Source: Pseudomonadales bacterium
GTDB taxonomy: Bacteria > Pseudomonadota > Gammaproteobacteria > Pseudomonadales > JAHRWD01
NCBI GenBank assembly: GCA_029210125.1
Contig: JARGPR010000005.1
Location: forward strand, 15,666 to 79,665
Direction of reading: 5' to 3'
Length of the DNA stretch: 64,000 nucleotides
Made by a program: the position numbers and the translations under genes. A model generated the notes under the pieces. That model was given only the letters and a program-made list of their open reading frames with translations. It was not told where the DNA came from and did not search any database. This document shows, in pieces, positions 1 to 8,335 of this stretch (position 1 is its first letter; every line of letters begins with the position of its first letter).

Positions 1-70
1 AATGAGAAAATGAGAAAATGAGAAAATGAGAAAATGAGAAAATGAGAAAATGAGAAAATGAGAGAATGAG
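1..70. repeat. Octanucleotide tandem repeat (AATGAGAA)n, cut by the window edge
   Basis: Seven exact units of AATGAGAA run from base 1 to 56. Two degenerate units follow (AATGAGAG, then AATGAGGG), and the array dissolves into unique sequence near base 72. The true left end lies outside the window, so the total copy number is unknown. The 55 bases up to the next gene show nothing recognisable. The array lies downstream of the minus-strand glyoxalase-like gene rather than in its promoter. Confidence 0.95.
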
Positions 71-125
71 GGGATAGGGATCAGCTTGATGCAGCAGCCG
101 CTTGCTATATTTCATGCTCGTTTGA

Positions 126-764
126 TCACCAATGTATGATTAATGGCAATACAGGCCGTAAATCTTTTGAAAAACCGCAAGCGCCAACGTTGAATGTAAC
201 CTCCATTAGGTGCTCTTCACCTAAGGCTATTTCAAGTCCATCCGAGCTCCCAGCCTTTGATAAGGTATCAGATATGGATTTTGATGGAACAGATATTTTT
301 ACTTTACTAATAGATCGAAATGTACCTTTCTCTATCTTTCTCTCGGCAGGTTCAACAAAAGGAATATAAATGCATAATGGTTCATTTAATCGACCTGAAT
401 TTTCTCCCACATGAAAGGCCATGGGTGGATCGAAGTAGTCAGGTTGGTATTTCCAGCCATCGAATGGCTGTGAACTATCCAAATTATCTTTACGTCTAAA
501 CAGAAGGCCGAATGGTGATGCGCCTTTAGTCTCATTTCTTTCAGGAAAAAATAAATCCTTTCCGGGGCCATTTCTAGCTTCTGTTGCATCCCTAACCCAC
601 AGAAGCTCGAGCATACTATTGGATACCGGGAATCGCCTGTTTGAAGTTCCTTGCCCTTCGTGATCTCGGCAGAAACTTTCTTCCACGCCTAGCGAAGCAA
701 TCAAATCTCCGATTTCAGCTCCAGGCTTGGTAAGAATAAAAAAGTGGTCTAACTCAAGATTCAA
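126..764 (-). CDS. VOC/glyoxalase-like domain protein
   Basis: About 212 residues of a glyoxalase-like (vicinal oxygen chelate) fold. It opens with the family-typical LELDHFFIL strand, has ELLWVRD in the first half, and a PFG-type segment before the second beta-alpha-beta unit. Such proteins are usually metal-dependent lyases, isomerases or dioxygenases, or binding proteins; the substrate cannot be told. The open frame extends upstream to a GTG at 803. I prefer the TTG at 764, because it gives the normal short N-terminus (MNLELDHFF) and has GGAAG (minus strand, bases 774-770) five bases before it. It stands alone in a region of accessory character between a tandem repeat and a lipoprotein gene. 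Confidence 0.75.
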   Translation of the reverse strand: MNLELDHFFILTKPGAEIGDLIASLGVEESFCRDHEGQGTSNRRFPVSNSMLELLWVRDATEARNGPGKDLFFPERNETKGASPFGLLFRRKDNLDSSQPFDGWKYQPDYFDPPMAFHVGENSGRLNEPLCIYIPFVEPAERKIEKGTFRSISKVKISVPSKSISDTLSKAGSSDGLEIALGEEHLMEVTFNVGACGFSKDLRPVLPLIIHW

Positions 765-877
765 AATTACTTCCAGTATTGATAAAACATAACGCGCCAG
801 CACCGGAAATAAAAGTGGAGCCTAAGCGATTTCACATAAAAGGCGCGGAGCTTTTGATGTCCGCGTACTTGGCCTTG

Positions 878-1405
878 CTAGCAATTTACTGCCTGAAATA
901 AAGTTTCACTAACACGATTAAACTTTATTTCAGAAACTCGCATGGCTTTTCCGTTAATCATAGGTATGGGGGGCTTAACCAAAACTCTGTCTGCATTCTC
1001 AACGCTGGGTATTTTTACCGCGAGCACATAACCCTGAAACGTTTTACAATTTAGAATATCAGTGAACCCACCGCATGATTCACGTTTGTAATCATACTTT
1101 ATAAGGTCAACCACTTGTAAATGAGTTGTTTTACCATCAATGCTAATTTCAACCTTTCTATCTCTCCAGACTACTACATCTTTCTCAAGAACCTCAACTG
1201 AGAGAGATAATGACTCAAAGAATATTTTGACCAAATACGTTGAATTATCTTCTTCGTATTTGAATGCATCCGGTATTTGCGAACAACCGTCTATGGATGC
1301 GACTCCAAATTCTCCATTCGGGCGCATGAACGAAACTGTTGATAAAGAGCAACCTAACAACAGTGTTAATAAGCGGAACCAATTTCCGATGTCTCGATTG
1401 TACAT
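878..1405 (-). CDS. Hypothetical small lipoprotein
   Basis: The product is 175 residues and I do not recognise a family. The N-terminus has basic and polar residues, then a short hydrophobic stretch ending LLLGC, a good lipobox with Cys19 as the candidate lipidated residue. Export and outer-membrane anchoring are therefore likely. The mature part has four further cysteines (a GC near residue 41, a pair around residues 111 and 120, and the last residue), so disulfides are possible in the periplasm. It lies on the same strand as the glyoxalase-like gene, with about 110 bases between them, and upstream of it nothing else is shared. Function unknown. Confidence 0.6.
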   Translation of the reverse strand: MYNRDIGNWFRLLTLLLGCSLSTVSFMRPNGEFGVASIDGCSQIPDAFKYEEDNSTYLVKIFFESLSLSVEVLEKDVVVWRDRKVEISIDGKTTHLQVVDLIKYDYKRESCGGFTDILNCKTFQGYVLAVKIPSVENADRVLVKPPIPMINGKAMRVSEIKFNRVSETLFQAVNC

Positions 1406-1543
1406 AGGTGGATACGTTTCCGACCTATTGTAATGCTAACACACAACAGTTGGATCACTTGATGGCTTGATTACGAACGAAAAAATCGTGGATATGACGT
1501 CCTATCCAGGCGTGTTTGCAGGTCGTTGAAGCTTGATCCATTA

Positions 1544-1569
1544 GTCTATTCAGACGTTTCTGAATAGAC
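1544..1569. terminator. Perfect 11-bp inverted repeat after recO
   Basis: GTCTATTCAGA is followed by loop CGTT and then TCTGAATAGAC, immediately downstream of the recO stop at 1572. No U-tract follows on either strand. It is probably the end of the lepA-to-recO transcript (terminator or 3'-protecting hairpin), but intrinsic termination is not proven. Confidence 0.5.
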
Positions 1570-1571
1570 AG

Positions 1572-2354
1572 TTACACAAACAATTCCCGGGCTTTAAGCG
1601 GTTTATCTCCTAGGTGGGGATGAAGGGCGAGGCGGGTGAGGCGTTTGGCTGCTCTGCAGGTTTCGGGCTGCGAGTAGTTTTGGTTTTGAATTGCGATGAG
1701 TGTTTTTCCGGTAAAAAAATCGACTCGTGTTTGTGAGTGGGATTGAAAACCGCTGGGGCTGAAGCCGCGTTGTTGATCGAAGTAATAATTAAGCTCGGGT
1801 TCCAGGCTTTCGCCATCGGCCAACTGAAAGTTAATCCCGTAGCCAATCTCTTGTAGCAGTGTGATTTCGAACTGTCGTAGTAGTGGTTCCAACTGTTGCT
1901 GTCCGGCTAGTTCTAGTAGCAGTGTCTGGTATTGTTGATAAAGAGCTGGGTGGGGGTCCTGAGTGGTAATTAGTCGGGTCAGTAGTTCGTTGATGTAGAA
2001 CCCTGAAAATAACCGGTTGCCCTTGAGGGTGAATCCCGTTGCGGCGGGTTCTATTTTTTTGATGGTTTTTAAACTGCCGTTGCCAAACCATGAAATTAAA
2101 ACTGGTGAGAAGGGTTGGGCGTATTGGCCGGTGTTGGGTTTGGAGCGGGATTTACCGACATTTTTTTTGCCCCGTGCGCCACGCAGCACGGCGGAGATTC
2201 GGCCATGCTCTGCGGTGAAAAACTCTACGATTAAACTGGTTTCCCGGTAGTTGCGGCTGTGTAATACGTAGGCGGGGTGGAGTGCTTCTTTGGCGGGTTG
2301 TGGGGGCGCTTTTATATTGCGAGAGGCCCCAGAAAAAACCTGATTAGATTTCAT
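1572..2354 (-). CDS. recO: DNA repair protein RecO
   Basis: RecO mediates RecFOR loading of RecA on SSB-coated single-stranded DNA. The N-terminal OB-fold signature is clear (AYVLHSRNYRETSLIVEFFT, then EHGRISAVLRGARG), followed by the helical C-terminal domain. The C-terminal zinc-finger cysteines of some RecO proteins are not obvious here, as in other gammaproteobacterial members. The frame is open back to an ATG at 2420 inside era. I prefer the ATG at 2354, which gives 260 residues and avoids a 41-base overlap. The extra N-terminal residues of the longer form do not look conserved, although neither start has a strong Shine-Dalgarno. It is the last gene of the rnc-era-recO set. Confidence 0.93.
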   Translation of the reverse strand: MKSNQVFSGASRNIKAPPQPAKEALHPAYVLHSRNYRETSLIVEFFTAEHGRISAVLRGARGKKNVGKSRSKPNTGQYAQPFSPVLISWFGNGSLKTIKKIEPAATGFTLKGNRLFSGFYINELLTRLITTQDPHPALYQQYQTLLLELAGQQQLEPLLRQFEITLLQEIGYGINFQLADGESLEPELNYYFDQQRGFSPSGFQSHSQTRVDFFTGKTLIAIQNQNYSQPETCRAAKRLTRLALHPHLGDKPLKARELFV

Positions 2355-2379
2355 CTTGGGGCCAGAATTTTGCGGTGGT

Positions 2380-3288
2380 TTAGTCAAGGTACCCGAGCCG
2401 ACGCATGGCGCGTTCGTCATCGGACCAGCCTTTTTTAACCTTCACCCATAGGCTGAGCATCACTTTGCTGTCGAACAGGGTTTCCATATCTTTGCGTGCT
2501 TCTGTACCTAATAGCCGGATGCGACTACCCTCTTCACCGAGCAGGATACCTTTTTGGCTGTCGCGCTCGACGTAAACTACGGCGTTGATATGCAGGCAAT
2601 TGTTGCGCTCTTCAAACTGTTCGATATCGACGGTCATTCGATAGGGCAGTTCGTCGCCGAGCTGACGGGTGATTTTTTCCCGCACCAGTTCTGCGGCCAT
2701 AAAACGTTCACTGCGATCGGTGAGTTGATCCTCGGGGAAGTAGAATGCTTGCTCCGGCAGTCGGCTCATGATTTCCGACTCAAGGGCTTCGAGGTTCTGA
2801 TCTTTTAATGCTGAAAGCGGGACGATGGCGGCAAAATCCATTTTTTTGGAGATGCTTTCAAGGTAGGGCAGTAGTTGGGTTTTATCTTCGATCTGATCGA
2901 CTTTATTTATGCCGAGAATTACCGGGCGGCGAAACTGTTTGAGTTTTTCCAGTACGATTTCATCTTCTTCGGTCCACTTCATGCGGTCGACTAAAAAGAC
3001 CAGTAGATCGACTTCTTTAAATACCCGTGAGGCTTCGCGGTTTAGGTATCGATTCAGCGCAAATTGTTTGCCGCCGTGAATGCCGGGTGTATCGACATAG
3101 ATGGCCTGGGTATTTCCTTCGGTTTTGATGCCGAGCATATTGTGACGAGTGGTCTGCGGCTTGCGGGAGGTGATGGCAATTTTCTGGCCCAGCAGATAGT
3201 TGAGTAGGGTAGATTTTCCAACGTTGGGACGGCCGACAATGCCGACGTACCCGCAGCGTGTGGGTCTGGTTGAATCGTCTTTGCTCAT
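2380..3288 (-). CDS. era: GTPase Era
   Basis: Essential GTPase that binds the 3' end of 16S rRNA and acts in 30S maturation. The G-domain motifs are all visible: G1 [10 protein letters not shown]2/switch I around the TTRHN segment, G3 DTPG, G4 NKVD and G5 SALK. A C-terminal KH domain contains the [19 protein letters not shown] segment. The start is taken at ATG 3288 (MSKDDSTRP), giving 302 residues. A TTG at 3315, 13 bases after the rnc stop, would add nine residues and is a possible alternative. The rnc-era spacing and shared strand fit the conserved operon. Confidence 0.96.
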   Translation of the reverse strand: MSKDDSTRPTRCGYVGIVGRPNVGKSTLLNYLLGQKIAITSRKPQTTRHNMLGIKTEGNTQAIYVDTPGIHGGKQFALNRYLNREASRVFKEVDLLVFLVDRMKWTEEDEIVLEKLKQFRRPVILGINKVDQIEDKTQLLPYLESISKKMDFAAIVPLSALKDQNLEALESEIMSRLPEQAFYFPEDQLTDRSERFMAAELVREKITRQLGDELPYRMTVDIEQFEERNNCLHINAVVYVERDSQKGILLGEEGSRIRLLGTEARKDMETLFDSKVMLSLWVKVKKGWSDDERAMRRLGYLD

Positions 3289-3328
3289 CTTCTGGTCGTA
3301 CTCATATTTATGCAATGCTCATCAAAAT

Positions 3329-4021
3329 TTATTCTTCACCCAGTTTGGCCAGTGCTTTTGCAGCGGCCTGTTGTTCCGCAGCACGTCGGCTGTTGCCAAT
3401 ACCCTTGATTTTTTTGGCTAATGTTTCGACATGACATTCGATTTCGAAGGTTTGGTTGTGGGCCTCGCCGGTGGTGGAGATGATCTGATAATCCGGCACT
3501 GGTTGTTTGCGGGATTGTAGAAACTCCTGCAGGCGGGTTTTTGGATCTTTTTGCAGGTTGGTGAGGTCCAGTTTTGCAAGTCGGCTATTAAATAAACCCA
3601 GAACCACTTCACGGCAGATTTCTAACCCTGATTCAAGGTAGATAGCACCGATGATCGCCTCGACGGTGTCGGACAGGGTGGATTCACGCCGGTGGCCACC
3701 ACTTTTTAGTTCGCCGCCGCCAAGTTTCAGGAACTCGCCAAGTTCAAGTTCTCTGCCGATCTCTGCCAGTGTTTGGCCGCGTACGATACGTGATCTAAGG
3801 CGGGTTAGTTCGCCCTCTTTAGCGGTTTCAAATCGCTGATATAGATCTTCAGCGATGATCATGCCGAGGATTGAATCGCCTAAAAACTCCAGACGTTCGT
3901 TGTTGTGGCGGCCGCTTACGCTGCGGTGGGTAAGTGCGTGTTCAAACAGTTCTATATCGGCAAAGGTGTAACCGATACGTTTAAACAGTTTGGGGTAGTT
4001 GCGAATTTTACGGTTGTTCAA
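3329..4021 (-). CDS. rnc: Ribonuclease III
   Basis: Double-strand-specific endoribonuclease for rRNA processing and mRNA decay. The catalytic signature NERLEFLGDSILG carries the metal-binding Glu and Asp. The second acidic cluster is DTVEAIIGAIYLESG. A C-terminal dsRNA-binding domain ends in the RRAAEQQAAAKAL helix. The only sensible start is TTG at 4021 (MNNRKIRNYPKL), giving 230 residues, the normal family length. It overlaps the 3' end of the DUF4845 gene by 14 bases, so translation is probably coupled; the non-ATG start may keep expression low. Confidence 0.95.
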   Translation of the reverse strand: MNNRKIRNYPKLFKRIGYTFADIELFEHALTHRSVSGRHNNERLEFLGDSILGMIIAEDLYQRFETAKEGELTRLRSRIVRGQTLAEIGRELELGEFLKLGGGELKSGGHRRESTLSDTVEAIIGAIYLESGLEICREVVLGLFNSRLAKLDLTNLQKDPKTRLQEFLQSRKQPVPDYQIISTTGEAHNQTFEIECHVETLAKKIKGIGNSRRAAEQQAAAKALAKLGEE

Positions 4022-4379
4022 AATGATTCTTGAAATGCAGGATAATATCAACATTATAAATGACAGGAATTACCACATCATAATTAATGTCGATATGTAT
4101 CTTTTTGGATTCCCGTTTAATGGCAATATTTTCGCCTTTGATATGGTAAATATTATTGAGCTGAAAACTCTGCATTAATTTCAATCGAGCCTGTGATTTT
4201 GACATGTTTTCAAAATTTGGATCGTCTGGCAGGGCATTAAGCGCGGCAGATACAAGTCTATCGTTATAATAATGTGGGCCAATCTTTACGATGCCCATCA
4301 CTATTGCAGCGGCGGTACAGACGAGGTAAATCGTCATCAGTAACGAGGCTCCGGTTTGACGCGATTTTAGCTGTCTCAT
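4008..4379 (-). CDS. DUF4845 inner-membrane protein
   Basis: A 123-residue protein of the DUF4845 family, which sits between lepB and rnc in many Pseudomonas-like genomes. After a short basic start (MRQLKSRQTG) there is one transmembrane segment (about residues 11-30). The rest, about 90 residues with a conserved YYND motif, is probably periplasmic. Its function is unknown; the gene order suggests a link to secretion or envelope housekeeping. The stop codon lies inside the rnc start region. Confidence 0.85.
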   Translation of the reverse strand: MRQLKSRQTGASLLMTIYLVCTAAAIVMGIVKIGPHYYNDRLVSAALNALPDDPNFENMSKSQARLKLMQSFQLNNIYHIKGENIAIKRESKKIHIDINYDVVIPVIYNVDIILHFKNHFEQP

Positions 4380-4447
4380 AAAGATTTCCTTTCGGCTTTA
4401 GCGAACTAGGCGAACTAAACGTTAAGTATAGTTGCCAGGTCAGTCGG

Positions 4448-5266
4448 TTATCGAATAAGTCGGTTGTCACTAAAGCTAGGCAAACTCCAGAAAGATTTCC
4501 AGTGCATCCATACAACAGTAGCCTTTCCGACGATATTTTTTTCCGAAACAAAGCCCCATACACGGCTATCGCTACTGTTATCGCGGTTATCTCCCATCAT
4601 AAAATAATGCCCTTCAGGCACCACCCATTCCCCGGGTAGCATGCTGTGGCGGGTACTGAGCTGGATCCGATGAGTAGAATCGCCTATTTTTTCATCGAGA
4701 ATAGTGAACTCAGGGTTTACCGCAGGTAGGCGCGCAACAAATGTTTGGGGCATTTGTTCACCGTTAATATAGAGCACCCTGTCTTTGTAGCGAATATGAT
4801 CACCGGGTAAACCAATCACGCGTTTGATAAAGTCATCCTGGGGTCTGTGCGGGGGTCTAAACACCATCACTTCGCCCCTTTTGGGGCTATCGACATCCAT
4901 GATTTTGGTGCCAATAACGGGAAGTCGAATGCCGTAGGCAAACTTATTGACCAGCAAGAAATCACCAACCTTGAGGCTGGGTATCATCGAACCCGTCGGA
5001 ATCTGGAACGGTTCAAACAGGAATGATCGCAGCACTAGCACAATCAGCAAAATGGGGAAGAACGATTTTGCGTATTCAACTATAACCGGCTCTTTTGGTT
5101 CTGTGCTCGGTTGTTCAAGGTGTTTTTCCAGCTCTTCCGCTGTTGATGGGCTAGTCTGGGAAAATTTAGCACGTCGTTTGGGTGCCAGCAGTGCCAGGTC
5201 AATCAACCAGATGATGCCGGTGACAAATACCCCAATTACCATTACTAGAGGGAAATCGATATTCAT
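4448..5266 (-). CDS. lepB: Signal peptidase I
   Basis: Cleaves signal peptides at the periplasmic face of the inner membrane. Two N-terminal membrane segments (about residues 7-27 and 70-86) flank a cytoplasmic loop. The catalytic Ser93 is in PTGSMIPSL, and the general-base Lys148 is in DDFIKRVIGLPGD. The box-E motif GDNRDNSSDSRVWG follows. At 272 residues it is a normal short gammaproteobacterial LepB. It is co-oriented with lepA 18 bases upstream, as in many proteobacteria. Confidence 0.96.
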   Translation of the reverse strand: MNIDFPLVMVIGVFVTGIIWLIDLALLAPKRRAKFSQTSPSTAEELEKHLEQPSTEPKEPVIVEYAKSFFPILLIVLVLRSFLFEPFQIPTGSMIPSLKVGDFLLVNKFAYGIRLPVIGTKIMDVDSPKRGEVMVFRPPHRPQDDFIKRVIGLPGDHIRYKDRVLYINGEQMPQTFVARLPAVNPEFTILDEKIGDSTHRIQLSTRHSMLPGEWVVPEGHYFMMGDNRDNSSDSRVWGFVSEKNIVGKATVVWMHWKSFWSLPSFSDNRLIR

Positions 5267-5284
5267 TCTTGTTAGCTGCCCATT

Positions 5285-7084
5285 TTAATTATCTACTTTA
5301 AGTACTGCGAGAAAGGCTTCCTGTGGTACTTCCACGGAGCCCACCTGTTTCATTCTTTTCTTACCGGCTTTCTGTTTTTCCAGCAGCTTTTTCTTACGGG
5401 TAATATCGCCACCGTAACATTTTGCGGTGACGTTTTTCCTGAGTGCTTTAACGCTGGAGCGTGCGATAATCTGACCGCCAATGGCGGCCTGAATTGCAAC
5501 GTCATACATCTGCCTTGGAATGAGCTCTTTCATTTTTTCGACAAGTGCCTTGCCGCGATGACGGGCTTGATCTCTGTGACAAATAACCGCCAGTGCATCG
5601 ACCGGTTCTGAGTTGATCATGATGTTTACTTTGACCAGCGGCGAGGCTTCAAAGCGGTCGAGACTGTAATCCAACGATGCGTAACCGCGACTTACTGATT
5701 TTAGTCGGTCAAAGAAATCGAGTACGACTTCGCTCATCGGCAGTTCGTAACTTAGGGTGACCTGATTGCCGGAAAACTGCATATCTTTTTGAACCCCACG
5801 TTTATCGACACATAGGCTTATTACGTTGCCGAGGTATTCCTGTGGGGTAAAGATATTGGCCTGTACGATAGGCTCGCGGGTCTCTTCAATCACCGATGGA
5901 TCGGGGAGTTGTGATGGGCTGTCGATATCGATGATATCGCCGTTCTTTTTCTTTACTTGATAGACCACTGTCGGAGCGGTGGTGATCAGCTCAAGATTGT
6001 ACTCCCGCTCAAGGCGCTCCTGAATAATCTCCATATGTAGCATGCCGAGGAAACCGCAGCGAAAACCAAAACCGAGGGCATCGGAGCTTTCTGGTTCAAA
6101 AAACAGAGAGGCATCGTTGAGCTTGAGTTTATTTAACGCTTCACGGAAATCTTCATAATCGTCGGAGCTGATTGGAAACAGTCCGGCAAATACCAGCGGT
6201 TTGATGGTTTCGAATCCGGCCAATGCTTCGGTATCTGAGCTGGATAGATGGGTCAGGGTATCCCCAACCGGTGCACCGTGAATATCTTTGATCCCCGCAA
6301 CCACGTATCCCACTTCACCAGCTTTTAACAGGCCGGTATCCACACGTTTGGGGGTGAAGATACCGATCTGATCGGCAATATGGGATTGGCCGATCGATTT
6401 GGAGATAATTTTATCGCCCTTTTTCAGGGTGCCGGACACTACACGTACCAGTGACACCACGCCTAGATAGGTGTCGAACCAGGAATCAATAATTAAGGCC
6501 TGCAGCAGGCCGGAGGAGTCACCTTGCGGTGGCGGGATAATGCGGACCAATGACTCAAGCAAATCCTCTACACCCATACCGGTTTTAGAGCTGACTTTAA
6601 CCGCTTCATCGGTTTCAATACCGATAATATCTTCAATCTCCTGGCAGACCCGCTCTGGTTCTGCCTGGGGTAAATCCATCTTGTTAAGGACCGGCAGTAC
6701 CTCAAGCCCCTGCTCAATGGCTTTATAACAGTTGGCAACCGACTGAGCTTCAACACCCTGACCGGCATCAACTACCAGCAGTGCGCCTTCGCAGGCAGCA
6801 AGTGAGCGTGAGACTTCATAGGAAAAATCGACATGGCCGGGAGTATCAATAAAGTTGAGCTGATACTCTTGACCATCTTTGGCCTTGTAGTTGAGAGTTA
6901 CGCTCTGGGCTTTAATAGTGATGCCGCGTTCGCGCTCAATATCCATTGAGTCAAGCACCTGGTTGGCCATTTCTCGTTCGCTGAGGCCGCCGCAAACCTG
7001 GATTAGGCGATCCGCCAATGTGGATTTGCCATGATCAATATGGGCAATGATTGAGAAATTTCGGATATGTTGAAGATCGGTCAC
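5285..7084 (-). CDS. lepA: Elongation factor 4 (LepA), back-translocating GTPase
   Basis: 599 residues, full family length. The GTPase domain starts with AHIDHGKST, then DTPGHVDF (G3) and NKMD (G4). EF-G-like domains II, III and V follow, then the LepA-specific C-terminal domain. Its C-terminus is rich in Lys ([18 protein letters not shown]), as expected. LepA acts on stalled or mispositioned ribosomes. The gene is the first of the minus-strand lepA-lepB-DUF4845-rnc-era-recO run, so its promoter should lie in the 266 bases before adk. Confidence 0.97.
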   Translation of the reverse strand: MTDLQHIRNFSIIAHIDHGKSTLADRLIQVCGGLSEREMANQVLDSMDIERERGITIKAQSVTLNYKAKDGQEYQLNFIDTPGHVDFSYEVSRSLAACEGALLVVDAGQGVEAQSVANCYKAIEQGLEVLPVLNKMDLPQAEPERVCQEIEDIIGIETDEAVKVSSKTGMGVEDLLESLVRIIPPPQGDSSGLLQALIIDSWFDTYLGVVSLVRVVSGTLKKGDKIISKSIGQSHIADQIGIFTPKRVDTGLLKAGEVGYVVAGIKDIHGAPVGDTLTHLSSSDTEALAGFETIKPLVFAGLFPISSDDYEDFREALNKLKLNDASLFFEPESSDALGFGFRCGFLGMLHMEIIQERLEREYNLELITTAPTVVYQVKKKNGDIIDIDSPSQLPDPSVIEETREPIVQANIFTPQEYLGNVISLCVDKRGVQKDMQFSGNQVTLSYELPMSEVVLDFFDRLKSVSRGYASLDYSLDRFEASPLVKVNIMINSEPVDALAVICHRDQARHRGKALVEKMKELIPRQMYDVAIQAAIGGQIIARSSVKALRKNVTAKCYGGDITRKKKLLEKQKAGKKRMKQVGSVEVPQEAFLAVLKVDN

Positions 7085-7350
7085 TAACAGGCTCTCAAAT
7101 TAACGAAGGACGATTTTGAAGGCGTCTGACGCGGTAGGTCTTATAAAGGAGCGGGGATTTTACCTGAATCAGCACTACTGTGCTACGAAGCTGGGGCCTA
7201 CTTGCTTGAATGTGTTTTAGTCAGCGTGTATGGTTGCTGGCTGTTTTTTCCAATGGTTCGGGTTTTCGGCGCAGTGTTGTACTAGGTCGGTTTTCATTCC
7301 GATTCGTTGTCGATCTCCCAACAAATCAATAATTACTGAGGTGAATCAGC

Positions 7351-7995
7351 ATGCGTATTATTCTGTTAGGGCCGCCGGGTGCCGGCAAAGGTACACAGGC
7401 TCAGGCAATCTGTGAAGCATATTCAATCCCACAAATTTCAACGGGGGATATGCTGCGCGCCGCTGTAAAAGCAGGTACAGAGTTAGGCAATCGTGTTAAG
7501 GATGTGATGGATTCCGGCGGACTGGTTACCGATGACATTATTATTGATCTGATTAAAGACCGCATTACGCAACCTGATTGCAAAAATGGTTTCCTGTTTG
7601 ACGGTTTTCCCAGAACTACGCCTCAGGCGGATGCATTGACCAATGAAAATATTGAACTGGATCATGTGCTGGAAATAGCCGTTGATGATGAGCAAATTAT
7701 CTCTCGCATGAGTGGTCGTCGGGTACATCAGGGTTCGGGTCGTGTGTATCACATTCTATTTAACAAACCTCAAAAAGAGGGTGTTGATGATGTGACGGGC
7801 GAGCCTCTGGTTCAGCGCGAAGATGATCATGAAGATACGGTTCGAAAACGTCTTGGCATCTATCATGACCAAACGGCTCCTCTGATCAACTATTACCAAA
7901 AGCAGTCCGATGCGGGTTCTGTGAAATATACTCGCGTTGATGGCGCTGGTGAAGTTGCCGATATTACTAAAAATATTCTGGCTGCAATTAGCTAG
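7351..7995 (+). CDS. adk: Adenylate kinase
   Basis: Interconverts ATP + AMP and 2 ADP in the cytosol. The P-loop GPPGAGKGT is at residues 7-15, the FDGFPRT AMP-binding motif follows, and a long LID domain ([14 protein letters not shown]...) without zinc cysteines marks the gram-negative long form of 214 residues. ATG 7351 is preceded by GAGGTG, a good ribosome-binding site. It is transcribed alone, divergently from lepA. Confidence 0.97.
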   Translation: MRIILLGPPGAGKGTQAQAICEAYSIPQISTGDMLRAAVKAGTELGNRVKDVMDSGGLVTDDIIIDLIKDRITQPDCKNGFLFDGFPRTTPQADALTNENIELDHVLEIAVDDEQIISRMSGRRVHQGSGRVYHILFNKPQKEGVDDVTGEPLVQREDDHEDTVRKRLGIYHDQTAPLINYYQKQSDAGSVKYTRVDGAGEVADITKNILAAIS

Positions 7996-8335
7996 TTAAC
8001 ACCCCTCTCCGCTTTTCTTCTTCGTTATAAAAAGCTGTGAGATCAAAGGATTTTTGTTCTTTGATCTCGCGCTTACCTCTGGATCAAGCACCACTCCTTC
8101 ATTGTAAACCGAGACCATAAGCAACGACCACAGGTTTACGGTTAGTCTGTTTGGGAAACTTTCTTTTTGAGTCAACGATATACAGTTGGGCCCGTGTGTA
8201 TGCTTGATACCCGTAGCGCGCCCTTTATGCAATAGCTGTCATATTTCTGATGTATTATTTGAGTATGCTGGTCGGCGGTATTTTGGTTTTTTTCCGCCAA
8301 ATCAGGCTATTCTGAGGTTTTGCATTGGTTGTCTT
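7996..8335. other. adk-ppk1 intergenic region, 340 bp
   Basis: No gene is supported here. It contains the inverted repeat described at 8039-8068. The frame upstream of the ppk1 start is open back to 8186, but that stretch has no conserved protein sequence, so it is treated as leader. The ppk1 promoter should be inside this region; no clear -35/-10 pair could be assigned. Confidence 0.6.
8039..8068. terminator. 10-12-bp inverted repeat after adk
   Basis: GAGATCAAAG and CTTTGATCTC are perfect complements, with two more possible pairs (one G-T) closing a six-base U-rich loop. It lies about 45 bases after the adk stop. A U-tract is lacking, so this is a likely but unproven adk transcript end. 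Confidence 0.45.

Noticed and set aside
785-880. Possible integron attC site between the lipoprotein and glyoxalase-like genes
   Set aside because: A GCGTTATG-like end and a CGCGCC/GGCGCG pair are present, but the paired core sites do not fit the consensus, no integrase is in the window, and no second attC was found.
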